Positions 35,882-44,324 of a DNA stretch of 64,000 nucleotides are shown here, piece after piece (within the stretch, counting starts at the first letter, position 1; every line of letters begins with the position of its first letter). Below the pieces are notes generated by a model that had not been told where the DNA came from, ran no database searches, and saw nothing but the letters and a program-made list of their open reading frames with translations. This stretch comes from Candidatus Microthrix parvicella Bio17-1 (GTDB taxonomy: Bacteria; Actinomycetota; Acidimicrobiia; Acidimicrobiales; Microtrichaceae), in the NCBI RefSeq assembly GCF_000299415.1, contig NZ_AMPG01000002.1, forward strand, positions 983,675 to 1,047,674, written 5' to 3'. The position numbers and the translations under genes are program-made.

Positions 35882-37114
35882 TTACCCAACGCCAGACTGC
35901 GGGCCGAGCAACTCCAACATGTCGTCCACGATTGCCGCAAGGCCGGCAGCAGGAGAGACCAGACGATGGCTCCCCACAACGCCGAGTACCGACTCCATCG
36001 CAGCACGACGAGAACCGTCATCATCGGAGCGAAGGTGACCCAGCAGCCCTGCGGCAGTGGAACTGGCCAACGAGCCGGGCTCCGGTGACCACGACACGAG
36101 ACCTGCAATCTCCAACGGCGCCTCGACAACCGTAAGATCGAGAAGTCCCACATCGGGTAGAACTATGTGCCCACCGGTCAACACGTAACGACGCGCAGGA
36201 TAGGGCGTGATACCCGCACGACGAGCGGACCTGAGGAGCGCAGGGTTCGCCGCCACCTCCCGATCAATGAGCACCACCCGGTTCTCGAAACCGAACCCAC
36301 TGGCGATGAGGGGCACACCACGGGCTCTCGCCGGAGTGAGCGCAGTGAGCATGGCGTCGATACTGGCGGCGGCTCCGATGAAATCGTCGGCCAGAGCAAA
36401 CAGCTCGCCTGCGCCGTCAAAGAGTCGGGTCTTGCCTTCGGAGCCGTCGTTCCGTGTGGTGCACACGGAGAACACTTCGACGGGACCCTCGGGACGGCCA
36501 ATGGGCGCGCATGCCCGCAACATGGCGGCCAACCGGGCGGAGTTGGTTTGAACACCGACGCTTCGCGACCCGAGATCGATGTAGACCGACTCACCGCGTC
36601 TTGCCGAGTCGATCCGCTTGCCCACACACGAGTCGGCGTCCACCAACTCTCCCAGTGATCGTTCAGAATCAGCGAATTCAGTGGTCAGGGTCCGTCGTTC
36701 GACCTCCGAAGGGCCGGGCTCGGGTTCGGCGTCGGGGTCCGACAGAATGGACAACGTGAATTGGCCAGGCCCGGCTATTCCCACCCGGGTATCGAACTGG
36801 TTCGCCGAGAGATCCGTCCCGCGGTTTGTCTCGACCCCCGGGTCGTGGCCGCTGAGGAGCCCGCGGGACAACATGAGGCCAAGCTCACTCAGACACCGCG
36901 TCCAGGTACCCTCACCAGCCTCATCAATCACGTCTCGGGCCACCTCGGCGAGCGCTACGGTGCCCGTCAGGTACGGGACCAGGGCAGCAGTCATGCTGGA
37001 CACCAGCAACACGGGCGCGCCGCGCCCCCACGCGAGTGCGTGGGTATCGACGGTTGCCACAGCCAAGCCGGGTGCAGCTACGAGCAGACCCGAGTCGCCA
37101 TAGGCGTCGCTCAT
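35882..37114 (-). CDS. PqqD-like domain fused to a degenerate HprK-like kinase (module 1)
   Basis: The 410-residue protein has no obvious assignment at first sight. Residues about 8-90 fit a PqqD-like fold: a strand GRGAPVLLVSSMTAALVPYL, then an ALAEVARDVIDE helix. The rest follows the layout of the HprK-like kinases in this region. VYIDLGSRSVGVQTNSARL corresponds to their N-terminal strand, and LIASGFGFENRVVLIDREVA lies where Walker A should be, but the GKS/T lysine is absent. I read it as a non-catalytic partner of the kinase at 42123. Its ATG overlaps the stop of the upstream gene by four bases. PqqD-type domains bind leader peptides in peptide-modification systems. Relatives occur at 48206 and 55930-57120. 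Confidence 0.5.
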   Translation of the reverse strand: MSDAYGDSGLLVAAPGLAVATVDTHALAWGRGAPVLLVSSMTAALVPYLTGTVALAEVARDVIDEAGEGTWTRCLSELGLMLSRGLLSGHDPGVETNRGTDLSANQFDTRVGIAGPGQFTLSILSDPDAEPEPGPSEVERRTLTTEFADSERSLGELVDADSCVGKRIDSARRGESVYIDLGSRSVGVQTNSARLAAMLRACAPIGRPEGPVEVFSVCTTRNDGSEGKTRLFDGAGELFALADDFIGAAASIDAMLTALTPARARGVPLIASGFGFENRVVLIDREVAANPALLRSARRAGITPYPARRYVLTGGHIVLPDVGLLDLTVVEAPLEIAGLVSWSPEPGSLASSTAAGLLGHLRSDDDGSRRAAMESVLGVVGSHRLVSPAAGLAAIVDDMLELLGPQSGVG

Positions 37115-38394
37115 GGCAACATGTTGTCGCTGGGGCGCGGAGCCGGGCGGGCCACGTCGGCCCAGCCAGCCGACAAGAATGCGGTGATGGCATCCCGTCC
37201 GTCACCGTCGTCAAGTGCTTCAAGCTCCGCCAGCGTGAACCGGCGCCCAGAGAGCAACAGGGCAACAGCCTCGATCATGGTGTTGCGCACACTGAGGATC
37301 TTGCCGTCCCCGGCCACATGTGCCCGCTCCTCGCCACGACCAAGCACCGCAGCTCCCAGGGGAATGGTCCCGACAAACTCGAGTCGGTCGAGCTGGTCGG
37401 CAGTCGACGTCAACGCCACGGTAGCCCAGCGGCCCGAGCCACCGACCGAGCACATCAGCCGACGTTGAAGGTCTGCTTCGAACAGAATTTCCTCAGGGTC
37501 GAGCCGGTCCAGTTCCGCTGCCAGGAATTCCACCGTGTTCGACAAGGCCGCCTGCCCGTAGTGCGACACGGGTTCGTGGACGTCGAAGGGAACATCGGAG
37601 CGCAGCATGGGCGAATGGGCGCCCTTCAGCGCCGCATACCGTTTTGCGTCATGTTCAGATAGCGGAAGAGGGGTAAGGACGACCCCGACGAACTCCGATG
37701 ACCCCTGAATCTGGACGTGGCCGTCGACAACGACTGCTGTACCGGCCTCGATGCTCAGGGGGAAGTGGCCGTGCTTGGATGCCTGCGCTTCGAACACTTC
37801 GGCCGTTCCCCCCAAAGGCACCAGCAACCGAGGAACGGACACCTCATCTGGCCGGAGATCCGTGGAGACGCCGACCAGCCCGACGACTGTGACTGCGCAA
37901 CCAAGGAGGGCGGACGCAGCAACGCACAGGTCGTCCGCAATCGAGGACCACGCATCCAGCCGGCGCAAGAGCCCACCGGCGGTGGCAGAGTCGGCCCGGG
38001 TCTCGGGCACAAGCACCGGATGTGGTCCAGGCGCGTTCTCAATGTGGTGGCGCTCAACGATCGGGTTGCCGGAGATGCCACTCTCGTTGCCCGAGAAGAG
38101 CGTCAACTCGGGAGCCCGCAGCGACACTGCCCGGCCCATCGCCCGCTGGACGTCAACGTCCAACATCTGCGCCAGGTCGCCCCCGTCACAACCCTCGACG
38201 GTCGACGGCCCGGCACCGGTCGACACCAGACACAGGACGTCGGAAAGCGCACCGAGCGTTCGCTCAGCGATACGCTTGTGCTCGCTCATCGCAGCGGTGA
38301 ACGACTTGGGTACCGTGGCTCCTACGGTCAGCTGGGTGTCATCGAACCAACCGACGAATGTCACCGAAGGGTCTGTTCCCCTGAGCGTCGTCAT
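37111..38394 (-). CDS. Degenerate JmjC/cupin-like protein (module 1)
   Basis: The 427-residue protein resembles the JmjC protein at 39132 in size and layout. It has an N-terminal helical region, a central strand-rich cupin-like core (VTVVGLVGVSTDLRPDEVSV, then LLVPLGGTAEVFEAQ), and a C-terminal winged-helix-like part. The position of the iron-binding HxD (HWD at 179-181 in the active paralogue) reads without a histidine, so iron binding is unlikely. The start is uncertain: ATG 38394 is used, ATG 38445 is possible, and longer readings would run antisense through the divergent precursor gene. Translationally coupled to the PqqD fusion downstream, it is probably a structural partner of the active oxygenase. 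Confidence 0.42.
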   Translation of the reverse strand: MTTLRGTDPSVTFVGWFDDTQLTVGATVPKSFTAAMSEHKRIAERTLGALSDVLCLVSTGAGPSTVEGCDGGDLAQMLDVDVQRAMGRAVSLRAPELTLFSGNESGISGNPIVERHHIENAPGPHPVLVPETRADSATAGGLLRRLDAWSSIADDLCVAASALLGCAVTVVGLVGVSTDLRPDEVSVPRLLVPLGGTAEVFEAQASKHGHFPLSIEAGTAVVVDGHVQIQGSSEFVGVVLTPLPLSEHDAKRYAALKGAHSPMLRSDVPFDVHEPVSHYGQAALSNTVEFLAAELDRLDPEEILFEADLQRRLMCSVGGSGRWATVALTSTADQLDRLEFVGTIPLGAAVLGRGEERAHVAGDGKILSVRNTMIEAVALLLSGRRFTLAELEALDDGDGRDAITAFLSAGWADVARPAPRPSDNMLP

Positions 38395-38481
38395 AGCTGG
38401 TTCCGGGTTGACGTCTGGTGCGTGTTCATGTTCACCCGGTACCATACTGGAAGCACCCCGCACGCAAGCTGAAGGAGACCA

Positions 38482-39141
38482 GTGGGTAGCAATGATGAGG
38501 CGGCTAGACCCGCAGATACTGGCGAAAGTCATAGTTCGACGCAGGTAGATCGCCGGAGTGCTATCCGCAAGGCGGCAATCGGCGCCGGGACGGCAGGCGC
38601 TGTATGGGTCGCCCCCCGGGTCGACGGTCTGTCGGTCGTGCCCGACTATGCGTCGGCTGGAACCGACAATAACGTAGCGTTGAATCTGAGATTTGATGCC
38701 GCTTATGACGACGGCACGCATGGAAACGGTTGTTCCATCTACGACGACTACCTCTTTTTCAACGATTCGTTCAACACGGGTTGGGGCGGCGGGAGCGGTG
38801 CCCGAGCTGAGAACGCGATCATCACTCGTAGCGCCAACCTGGGCAATGCGGGAAGCGTCACGTTCAACACTCCAGACGATGTGCCGATGGACGGCGACGC
38901 CAACAACACTGCAGTGGTTCTCACGTTCAACGTCGACCCTCCGTTCAACAACTGTCGCGTGTCGAGCGCAAACATCACCGATTGCGCCAGCGGTGACCCC
39001 GCTGAGGCTGAGTCGACCCCGCTGACCACCACGACAACGCCAAATACCTCCAGCCCGTTTACTCAAACTGTTGGTGTCAAGAACAGTGGGCCCACCACTC
39101 CAGACTGGGCGAGGCTCGACATCTCCATCGTGTGCGACTGA
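38482..39141 (+). CDS. Secreted candidate substrate with twin-arginine-like signal (module 1)
   Basis: The 219-residue protein starts at a GTG preceded by AAGGAGA. After a 22-residue polar leader comes DRRSAIRKAAIGAGTAGAV, a twin-arginine-type signal (Arg24-Arg25) with a hydrophobic core and a likely cleavage near DYASA (about residue 58). The mature part is acidic, Asn/Asp/Gly-rich and beta-like. It has four cysteines (84, 158, 168, 218) and a Thr/Ser/Pro-rich stretch at about 178-195. No enzyme motif is visible. It heads an operon of three oxygenase-type genes, a dead paralogue, a kinase and a redox pair, with 10-base overlap to the next gene. I infer it is the protein they modify. An outer-surface structural role is possible. 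Confidence 0.6.
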   Translation: MGSNDEAARPADTGESHSSTQVDRRSAIRKAAIGAGTAGAVWVAPRVDGLSVVPDYASAGTDNNVALNLRFDAAYDDGTHGNGCSIYDDYLFFNDSFNTGWGGGSGARAENAIITRSANLGNAGSVTFNTPDDVPMDGDANNTAVVLTFNVDPPFNNCRVSSANITDCASGDPAEAESTPLTTTTTPNTSSPFTQTVGVKNSGPTTPDWARLDISIVCD

Positions 39142-40325
39142 CGCAGCCAGCCGACGGCGTTCCGCTGCGCTTGTCGGCCTCGACCGATCCTGAACAGGTT
39201 CTGTGTGACGCAGCGGCCGCTGGCCGGGAACTGGCGATCAGACGACTCGCGTCCTGGTTTCCGGAGCTCAACCTTGACGCACTCGCCCGCAGCGCTGACG
39301 GCGACGGTGCGGCGCTCCTGACGATCGGGCGAGACTCCAACTCCAGCCCCATGCTGGACGAGTTTGATGCTCTCGTGGCACGGGTTGCTGCGCTCGGACC
39401 TCGGGTGCGGGCATCGAAGGACGCCCGCGCCGATGCGCCTGGACTCTTGGAGGCCATGAGCCAACGGGGGCGCGGCGGGCAACCGGTGCTCGACCCGGTC
39501 CGGGCTGCGGCCGAACTCAGCGAGGGTACAACGCTGACGCTCAACGACGTTGGTGCGGACCTGGCTTCCCTACACGGGATCTGCAATGATCTGCAACGTG
39601 CCCTCGTTGCCGGAGTGCAGGTCAACGTGTACCTGAGCGAGGCCGACGCGCCCGGTTTCGGCCAGCATTGGGACGATCACGACGTGATCATTTTGCAGGC
39701 GAAGGGCAGCAAGTATTGGGAGATCTTCTGGCCAGGGGCGCTCAACCCGTCCAAGGGGCTCGTCAGCAGGGAAGCGTCGGGGGCCAGTGTCTGGGCCGGA
39801 GTCCTCCATCCTGCGCAGGCCCTCTACATTCCGAGAGGTTGGCCGCATTCAGTCAAGGGATTCACCGGCGACGTCTCCGCTCATTTCACCATCGGCATTC
39901 ACCGTACGAAGCTGGTGGACCTCCTGCCTGCGCTCTTCAACTCGGACCCCGGCGAGTGGTCCACCGATCCCATCAACGTCGAGTCGGCGCTGGCTGCCAA
40001 GCGTCGCGAGCTGGTTCCCTACCGCTCCTCCGGCGTGGTCGCCGCAGCCACAGCGCTTTCTGGAAACGGCGTGGTGACGATGGACCTGCCCGGTGGTGCC
40101 ATCTTTGCTGACGCCGACCAAAGCGCGGGATGCGACGGAGCGTTGGGCGGCCCCGGTGGCATGGTGCAGTTCACCAAGGCGGACTTGCCAGTACTCAGCC
40201 ATTTGGCAGCGGGAGAGACGGCCTATTCGGAGGCTCACACGGCGCCCGAAGGACCAACGATCAGCAACGACGATCTTGCGGTGTTGTCGGCGGCCGGACT
40301 CGTGCAGTGCCATCGCGATGGATGA
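39132..40325 (+). CDS. JmjC/cupin-type 2OG-Fe(II) oxygenase (module 1)
   Basis: The 397-residue protein resembles the bacterial JmjC 'ribosomal oxygenase' group (cupin_4). In the double-stranded beta-helix, HWD at 179-181 supplies the first His and Asp iron ligands. KGSKYWEIFWPG follows, with a lysine suited to 2-oxoglutarate binding. Then comes LYIPRGWPHSV with the second iron histidine (His239). The C-terminal about 120 residues look like the winged-helix domain of that family. Members hydroxylate protein side chains (Arg or His in ribosomal proteins); here the likely target is the secreted protein encoded just upstream, whose end overlaps the GTG start. The next gene overlaps by eight bases. 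Confidence 0.75.
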   Translation: MRLTQPADGVPLRLSASTDPEQVLCDAAAAGRELAIRRLASWFPELNLDALARSADGDGAALLTIGRDSNSSPMLDEFDALVARVAALGPRVRASKDARADAPGLLEAMSQRGRGGQPVLDPVRAAAELSEGTTLTLNDVGADLASLHGICNDLQRALVAGVQVNVYLSEADAPGFGQHWDDHDVIILQAKGSKYWEIFWPGALNPSKGLVSREASGASVWAGVLHPAQALYIPRGWPHSVKGFTGDVSAHFTIGIHRTKLVDLLPALFNSDPGEWSTDPINVESALAAKRRELVPYRSSGVVAAATALSGNGVVTMDLPGGAIFADADQSAGCDGALGGPGGMVQFTKADLPVLSHLAAGETAYSEAHTAPEGPTISNDDLAVLSAAGLVQCHRDG

Positions 40326-40941
40326 CCACCTCGGCGACGAGGCCGCGCTGGCAAGCGAACGCCAACGCTATCTGACCGATGGTTACGCCCTGATGGAGGC
40401 AGTTGTTCCGCCCGACCTGGTGGGGTTTCTCACCAACTACGTCCACACCCTCAGCGAAGCCGGACGGCTGATGGCCGACGGCAGGGTGGATGGGTCAGCC
40501 AGCCTGTACGGCGACCCGGCATTCGACACGATCCTCGCCGCGATGGCCCCCCTGGTCCGGGCACTGACTAGGCGCCGAGTTGACCCAACCTACAGTTTCG
40601 TGCGCCTGTACATGAGAAACTCAAATTTGCACAAACACATTGATCGTCCGGCGTGCGAGCACAGCGTGTCGGTGCACCTGGCCTCCTCAGACCCGGCCAC
40701 GCACTGGCCGCTTCACATGTCCTTGAGTGACGGCAAACACACAGAGATCGCGCTTCGGCCTGGAGATGGTGTGCTCTACAAGGGGGTGGAGCGACCGCAC
40801 TGGCGAGACGATTGCCCGGTCGACTGGTGTGTCCAGCTCTTTTTGCACTTCGTCGATGTTGACGGGCCCCACAAGGACGAGAGGTTCGACCGTCGCCCGA
40901 CGCTCGGTGTGCCTCGAGGAGAAACGGAGACTCACGCGTGA
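40318..40941 (+). CDS. 2OG-Fe(II) oxygenase-like protein (module 1)
   Basis: The 207-residue protein has a plausible iron site. LHKHIDRPACEHSVSVHL gives the HxD pair (His107, Asp109), and GVERPHWRDD gives the distal His161, with the intervening strand layout of the double-stranded beta-helix. An N-terminal helical part (residues 10-60) resembles 2OG oxygenases of the phytanoyl/SM-20 type. The exact family is not certain. Overlaps at both ends (eight bases upstream, GTGA downstream) place it in the operon with the JmjC and P4H enzymes, so it probably modifies the same substrate. Confidence 0.65.
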   Translation: MDDHLGDEAALASERQRYLTDGYALMEAVVPPDLVGFLTNYVHTLSEAGRLMADGRVDGSASLYGDPAFDTILAAMAPLVRALTRRRVDPTYSFVRLYMRNSNLHKHIDRPACEHSVSVHLASSDPATHWPLHMSLSDGKHTEIALRPGDGVLYKGVERPHWRDDCPVDWCVQLFLHFVDVDGPHKDERFDRRPTLGVPRGETETHA

Positions 40942-41534
40942 CCCGTTGGGCCTTGCTTCCACCTGCTAACGCATCGCTGATGTCCGTGATCACCCGCGAA
41001 CTCCTCAACCCGCAGGAAGCCAGTGATGCAATCACGACAGCACAGTCGATGGACAGCGCTGAGTGGCGACACGCAGGGGTCTCGGGGCGCGACGGCTCGG
41101 GCGTGGTCGACCCGACGGTTCGAAGCGTGCAGCAACTCAGTTTGGGAGCCCCATTCCACCGGCTGCGAGATCGCATACTCCAAGGCGTCGCCGAAGTGAA
41201 CAGCGAGACGTTCGAGTTCGATCTGTGGGGCACCGCAGAAGGCGACGACACCTCGATCTTGAGGTACCAATCCGACGCACAAGACCACTACCGACCACAT
41301 CGGGATTACGGCCCCAGCACACCGACGCGGAAGCTCACCTTCGTGGTACAGCTCTCGACGCCGGACTCCTACATCGGCGGGGACCTCGTCTTCCCCGACG
41401 AGAACACCAGGGCACCTCGCGACCGAGGGACCCTGATCGTGTTTCCAACGTTTCTCCGTCACACCGTGACGCCCGTGGTTGCGGGCACCCGGTACGCCGT
41501 CGTCGGCTGGGTCCACGGTCCGACGTTCAAGTGA
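40938..41534 (+). CDS. Prolyl-4-hydroxylase-type 2OG-Fe(II) oxygenase (module 1, catalytically complete)
   Basis: The 198-residue protein matches the P4H domain. YRPHRDYG has the HxD iron ligands (His121, Asp123), TRKLTFVVQLS the core strand, and YIGGDLVFP the GGxL motif. FPTFLRHTVTPVVAGTRYAV supplies the distal His175 and the 2-oxoglutarate-binding Arg185, and WVHGP closes the domain. Such enzymes hydroxylate proline or other residues in proteins. GGAG is nine bases before the GTG start, which overlaps the previous stop (GTGA). An inactive paralogue follows directly at 41572. Confidence 0.83.
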   Translation: MTRWALLPPANASLMSVITRELLNPQEASDAITTAQSMDSAEWRHAGVSGRDGSGVVDPTVRSVQQLSLGAPFHRLRDRILQGVAEVNSETFEFDLWGTAEGDDTSILRYQSDAQDHYRPHRDYGPSTPTRKLTFVVQLSTPDSYIGGDLVFPDENTRAPRDRGTLIVFPTFLRHTVTPVVAGTRYAVVGWVHGPTFK

Positions 41535-41571
41535 TAGAAACCAAGGTTCGCGAGCAGCGGGAGTCATTGCA

Positions 41572-42099
41572 ATGGCGGGGATGATCGTCGACAGAATGCC
41601 GTTGGCAGGCAATCCTCACGTGGTTGGTCTGGCACAGGCTGGACTGCCTGCCGTGATCGGTGCTGACTCCGGGGTAATTTCGATCACCACCCTCCATCAA
41701 CGTCTTCGGGAGGACGCTGCTTCAGTTCCGGAGTTCGACTCGGTTCTGGCAACCATCATCACTCAGGCGAACTCCGAGTTCTTCAGGTTCGACGTCTCCG
41801 AACTGCACGAGGACGGTGGTCCGTCGACCACACGCCTGCACAGCGGTCCGCAGGGGGCTACGCCCCTTCCAACCAGCGTCCTCTCCGCTGATGCGGCGAC
41901 CCGCAAGCTCACCGTTATGTATCTCCTTGACGAGGCGTTGCCCGACGCTGCGACGATACGCTTGCCTCTTGTCGGCAAGCGCCGGCCGCTGACGCCCGGC
42001 AGCGTGTATGTGTGGCCCGCCTTTCTCGAATCGGAGATCACGGGGGTGCAAGATGTCGAGGTGTACGTCACCCACGCGTGCGGCAGATCGTTCCGGTAG
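41572..42099 (+). CDS. Degenerate prolyl-4-hydroxylase-like paralogue (module 1)
   Basis: The 175-residue protein aligns by eye with the P4H protein encoded just upstream. Shared landmarks are ATRKLTVMYLL against PTRKLTFVVQL, SVYVWPAFLESEITGVQ against TLIVFPTFLRHTVTPVV, and a final CGRSFR against GPTFK. The HxD iron site is replaced by sequence around Thr101-Leu104 with no histidine, and the distal His is a Glu (about Glu153). It should not bind iron. Its retention beside an intact paralogue suggests a partner or substrate-binding subunit. The start ATG has GGGAG eight or nine bases upstream, and the gap from the P4H stop is 37 bases. Confidence 0.6.
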   Translation: MAGMIVDRMPLAGNPHVVGLAQAGLPAVIGADSGVISITTLHQRLREDAASVPEFDSVLATIITQANSEFFRFDVSELHEDGGPSTTRLHSGPQGATPLPTSVLSADAATRKLTVMYLLDEALPDAATIRLPLVGKRRPLTPGSVYVWPAFLESEITGVQDVEVYVTHACGRSFR

Positions 42100-42122
42100 G
42101 TCCTTGTGGCTCCGACGCGCTG

Positions 42123-43043
42123 ATGAGGGTCCATGCTGGGCGAACCGAACTGCTCTTGGCCGGTGCCGCATCGGCGGCCACCCGCTGGGCCGTCCAGGAC
42201 CTGACGATGCCCCTTCGTGCCCCCGATCGGGAGGTCGTGTGCGATCTCAAGGCTGATGGCGGCGTACTCGCCTGGCACGCTCCGATCGCACGAAATGTTG
42301 GGGATCCTTCTGCGGCTACCGACGTTCTTGTTGCGGCGCTCACCCGGATGGAGCTGGACGAGACCCCTGAGCTACTCCACTTGCATGCGGGCGCAGTTGA
42401 AGACGGCGGATCGGGCGTTCTCATCGTTGGGCCTCGTGAAGCAGGCAAGACCAGTCTCGTCTTTACCCTCATCAGCTCTGGGGCTCGTTACCTCACCGAC
42501 GAGATGGTCTCGGTGTCGACCGACGGTACCCTGAGCGGATACCCGAAACCACTGACACTCAAAGGGGCCACAGAAAACTGGACCACCTTGGAACTTGAGG
42601 TATCCCCGACAGGGCGGGCGGCGCTTCCAGCAAGTTCTGTTTCCGACCTAGCTCCGGAGACCGCTTGCCATTTGATCGTTCTGCCGAAGTACGACCCGAC
42701 GCTTCGACGCTGCAAGGCCGAACCAGTCCACCCGCGTGACGCGCTCCATGTTCTAGTTGGTGAGACGTTCGATCTCCGGCGTTACGGGCCCGCTGCGCTG
42801 GCCGTACTCAGCCGACTTGTCGGGTCGGTGCCGGTCGTGCGGCTCGGCTACAGCAACCGCCATGAGGCCGTCCGAGCGCTACGGGCCGTCCGAAGCTCGG
42901 ACTACTACCCACACTCGGTTGCTGTTGACGAAAGTGAGGCAGGAGTCAACATATGGTTCGATGACGGCTACGGCGTTTTCCTCGATACGGCATGCACCCA
43001 ACTTCGAAATCTAACCCACCGATCCGGCGGGTGCGGAACATGA
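42123..43043 (+). CDS. HprK-like P-loop kinase (module 1)
   Basis: The 306-residue protein has a central P-loop resembling HPr kinase/phosphorylase-related proteins. Walker A is GPREAGKT (103-110), preceded by LLHLHAGAVEDGG and followed by GARYLTDEMV with the aspartate that lines the active site. The N-terminal part is a short strand-rich domain. HprK-like proteins often accompany PqqD-domain proteins in peptide and glycan modification loci, where they are thought to phosphorylate a carrier, peptide or sugar; the substrate is unknown. The ATG at 42123 lies 23 bases after the P4H-like gene with no strong ribosome site. The stop overlaps the MauE-like gene (ATGA). Confidence 0.7.
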   Translation: MRVHAGRTELLLAGAASAATRWAVQDLTMPLRAPDREVVCDLKADGGVLAWHAPIARNVGDPSAATDVLVAALTRMELDETPELLHLHAGAVEDGGSGVLIVGPREAGKTSLVFTLISSGARYLTDEMVSVSTDGTLSGYPKPLTLKGATENWTTLELEVSPTGRAALPASSVSDLAPETACHLIVLPKYDPTLRRCKAEPVHPRDALHVLVGETFDLRRYGPAALAVLSRLVGSVPVVRLGYSNRHEAVRALRAVRSSDYYPHSVAVDESEAGVNIWFDDGYGVFLDTACTQLRNLTHRSGGCGT

Positions 43044-43618
43044 GGTTCTTCTTGGCTGGACCATTCCACGCGGTCGCGCTTGTGCTGATCGTCGCCGGGA
43101 TCTCCAAGTTGACGCGGCTCGGATCAACTACGTCTGCGTTGCGAGCGTTGTCGATTCCAGCTCCTCGATCTGCTGAGATCGGACTACTTGGATTCGAGAT
43201 TGCCGTGGGGTCGGGGATGCTCATCATCAGCGGGCGCGTGTTTGCCACAGCCGCCGCATTCCTCTACGGAACGTTCATCGTGGTTGTCCAGTTTCTACGT
43301 ACTCGGTCCCCGCAGGTGTCGTGTGGCTGCTTCGGCGTCGCGTCCGGAAAGCCCGGCTCGATCCAACTCTGGCTCAACTGTATGGGGTTCGCGACCACAC
43401 TTTTGTTTGTGTGGTTTGGGGCGCCCAACTTCGCCGACGCTGCAGTTCAGGCCCAGGAGAGCGCTAGGTTGGGGGGCATTCAGTACGGGGCACTGGTGGT
43501 ATCGGCGGTAGCGTTGATGATGTTGCTTGATACGGTGCTGGCCCCATCGAGTTCCGACTCGGCCCGTCGGCTTCGCTTTGCAAGCGACGCCACGATTGCG
43601 ACAGGGCGGAGGTCCTAA
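43040..43618 (+). CDS. MauE/DoxX-like membrane protein
   Basis: The 192-residue protein has about four membrane helices and the motif SCGCFG (about residues 94-99), characteristic of MauE-type proteins. MauE together with a thioredoxin-like MauD supports disulfide formation in methylamine dehydrogenase; homologues occur beside secreted cysteine-containing proteins. Here it is followed, with a TAATG overlap, by a membrane-anchored thioredoxin-like protein. The pair may form disulfides in the four-cysteine secreted protein at 38482 (inference). Confidence 0.75.
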   Translation: MRFFLAGPFHAVALVLIVAGISKLTRLGSTTSALRALSIPAPRSAEIGLLGFEIAVGSGMLIISGRVFATAAAFLYGTFIVVVQFLRTRSPQVSCGCFGVASGKPGSIQLWLNCMGFATTLLFVWFGAPNFADAAVQAQESARLGGIQYGALVVSAVALMMLLDTVLAPSSSDSARRLRFASDATIATGRRS

Positions 43619-44223
43619 TGGAGGTCCTCGTAGGGGCGCTCTCGTTCGGTGTGGTCCTGTTGACAGCTGCGGTGGCGGTCCTCGCCCGCTCGCAGCGGCA
43701 GATGTTGGATGCCATTCCAAGTCCTCCACATCACGTTCCAGGCGCGCTGGGTGAATCGGTCTCCGCTCAGCGCTCCGCCGAGGAACTCCCACAATCGCCC
43801 CACGATGGCGACACCGCAGACCGGCAGCAGTACTTTCTGGACGGCCTCGACTTGAATGGGAGCCCGATCACCGTAGCCATCGATGTCTCACAGCCGATCC
43901 TGCTTGCATTTCTTACCGCTGGGTGTTCCACCTGCGCGCGATTCTGGGACCTCTTCGCTTCGGAGTCGGGTGTGCCGAACGGCGTGAGTCTCGTCGTGAT
44001 CGCTCATGGCGGAGACCTGGACAATGCCGAGCAACTACGGGGGCTAGCCGCTCCGCACTATCCCTTGCTGCGATCATCGGACTATTGGGACGACTTTGAT
44101 GTGCCCGTGGGCCCCCACTTTGTCATCGTTGATCCCGCTATGAACCAGGTGGTCGACGAAGGTCGAGCAGTTTCGGCCACCGACCTTGACCACCTCCTCC
44201 GCCGTGCCGGTGTAGGCGATTGA
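43618..44223 (+). CDS. Membrane-anchored thioredoxin-like protein (MauD/TlpA-like)
   Basis: The 201-residue protein has an N-terminal membrane helix (about residues 5-25), a polar linker and a thioredoxin-like domain. The active-site region FLTAGCSTCARFWDLF has a CxxC (Cys-Ser-Thr-Cys), and VPVGPHFVIVD provides the cis-proline-like strand. It is coupled to the MauE-like gene by TAATG and ends the module 1 operon. A likely role is disulfide exchange outside the membrane, with MauE transferring electrons. A hairpin around AACAGCCCCGCTGTT (about 44229-44243) after the stop may terminate the operon. Confidence 0.75.
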   Translation: MEVLVGALSFGVVLLTAAVAVLARSQRQMLDAIPSPPHHVPGALGESVSAQRSAEELPQSPHDGDTADRQQYFLDGLDLNGSPITVAIDVSQPILLAFLTAGCSTCARFWDLFASESGVPNGVSLVVIAHGGDLDNAEQLRGLAAPHYPLLRSSDYWDDFDVPVGPHFVIVDPAMNQVVDEGRAVSATDLDHLLRRAGVGD

Positions 44224-44312
44224 TCTCCATCAACAGCCCCGCTGTTGCTGTGCCCGACGCCTTTTGGCGTAACGCGTTCGGTCAGTACCCAGGCTTGCCG
44301 GAACCGGCTTGG

Positions 44313-44318
44313 TAGCCT
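44313..44318 (+). promoter_or_regulatory. -10 box of the module 2 kinase gene (leaderless)
   Basis: TAGCCT ends six bases before the ATG at 44325. A short inverted repeat GCCGG-AA-CCGGC (44297-44308) lies just upstream and could be an operator. Confidence 0.45.
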
Positions 44319-44324
44319 GCACCC

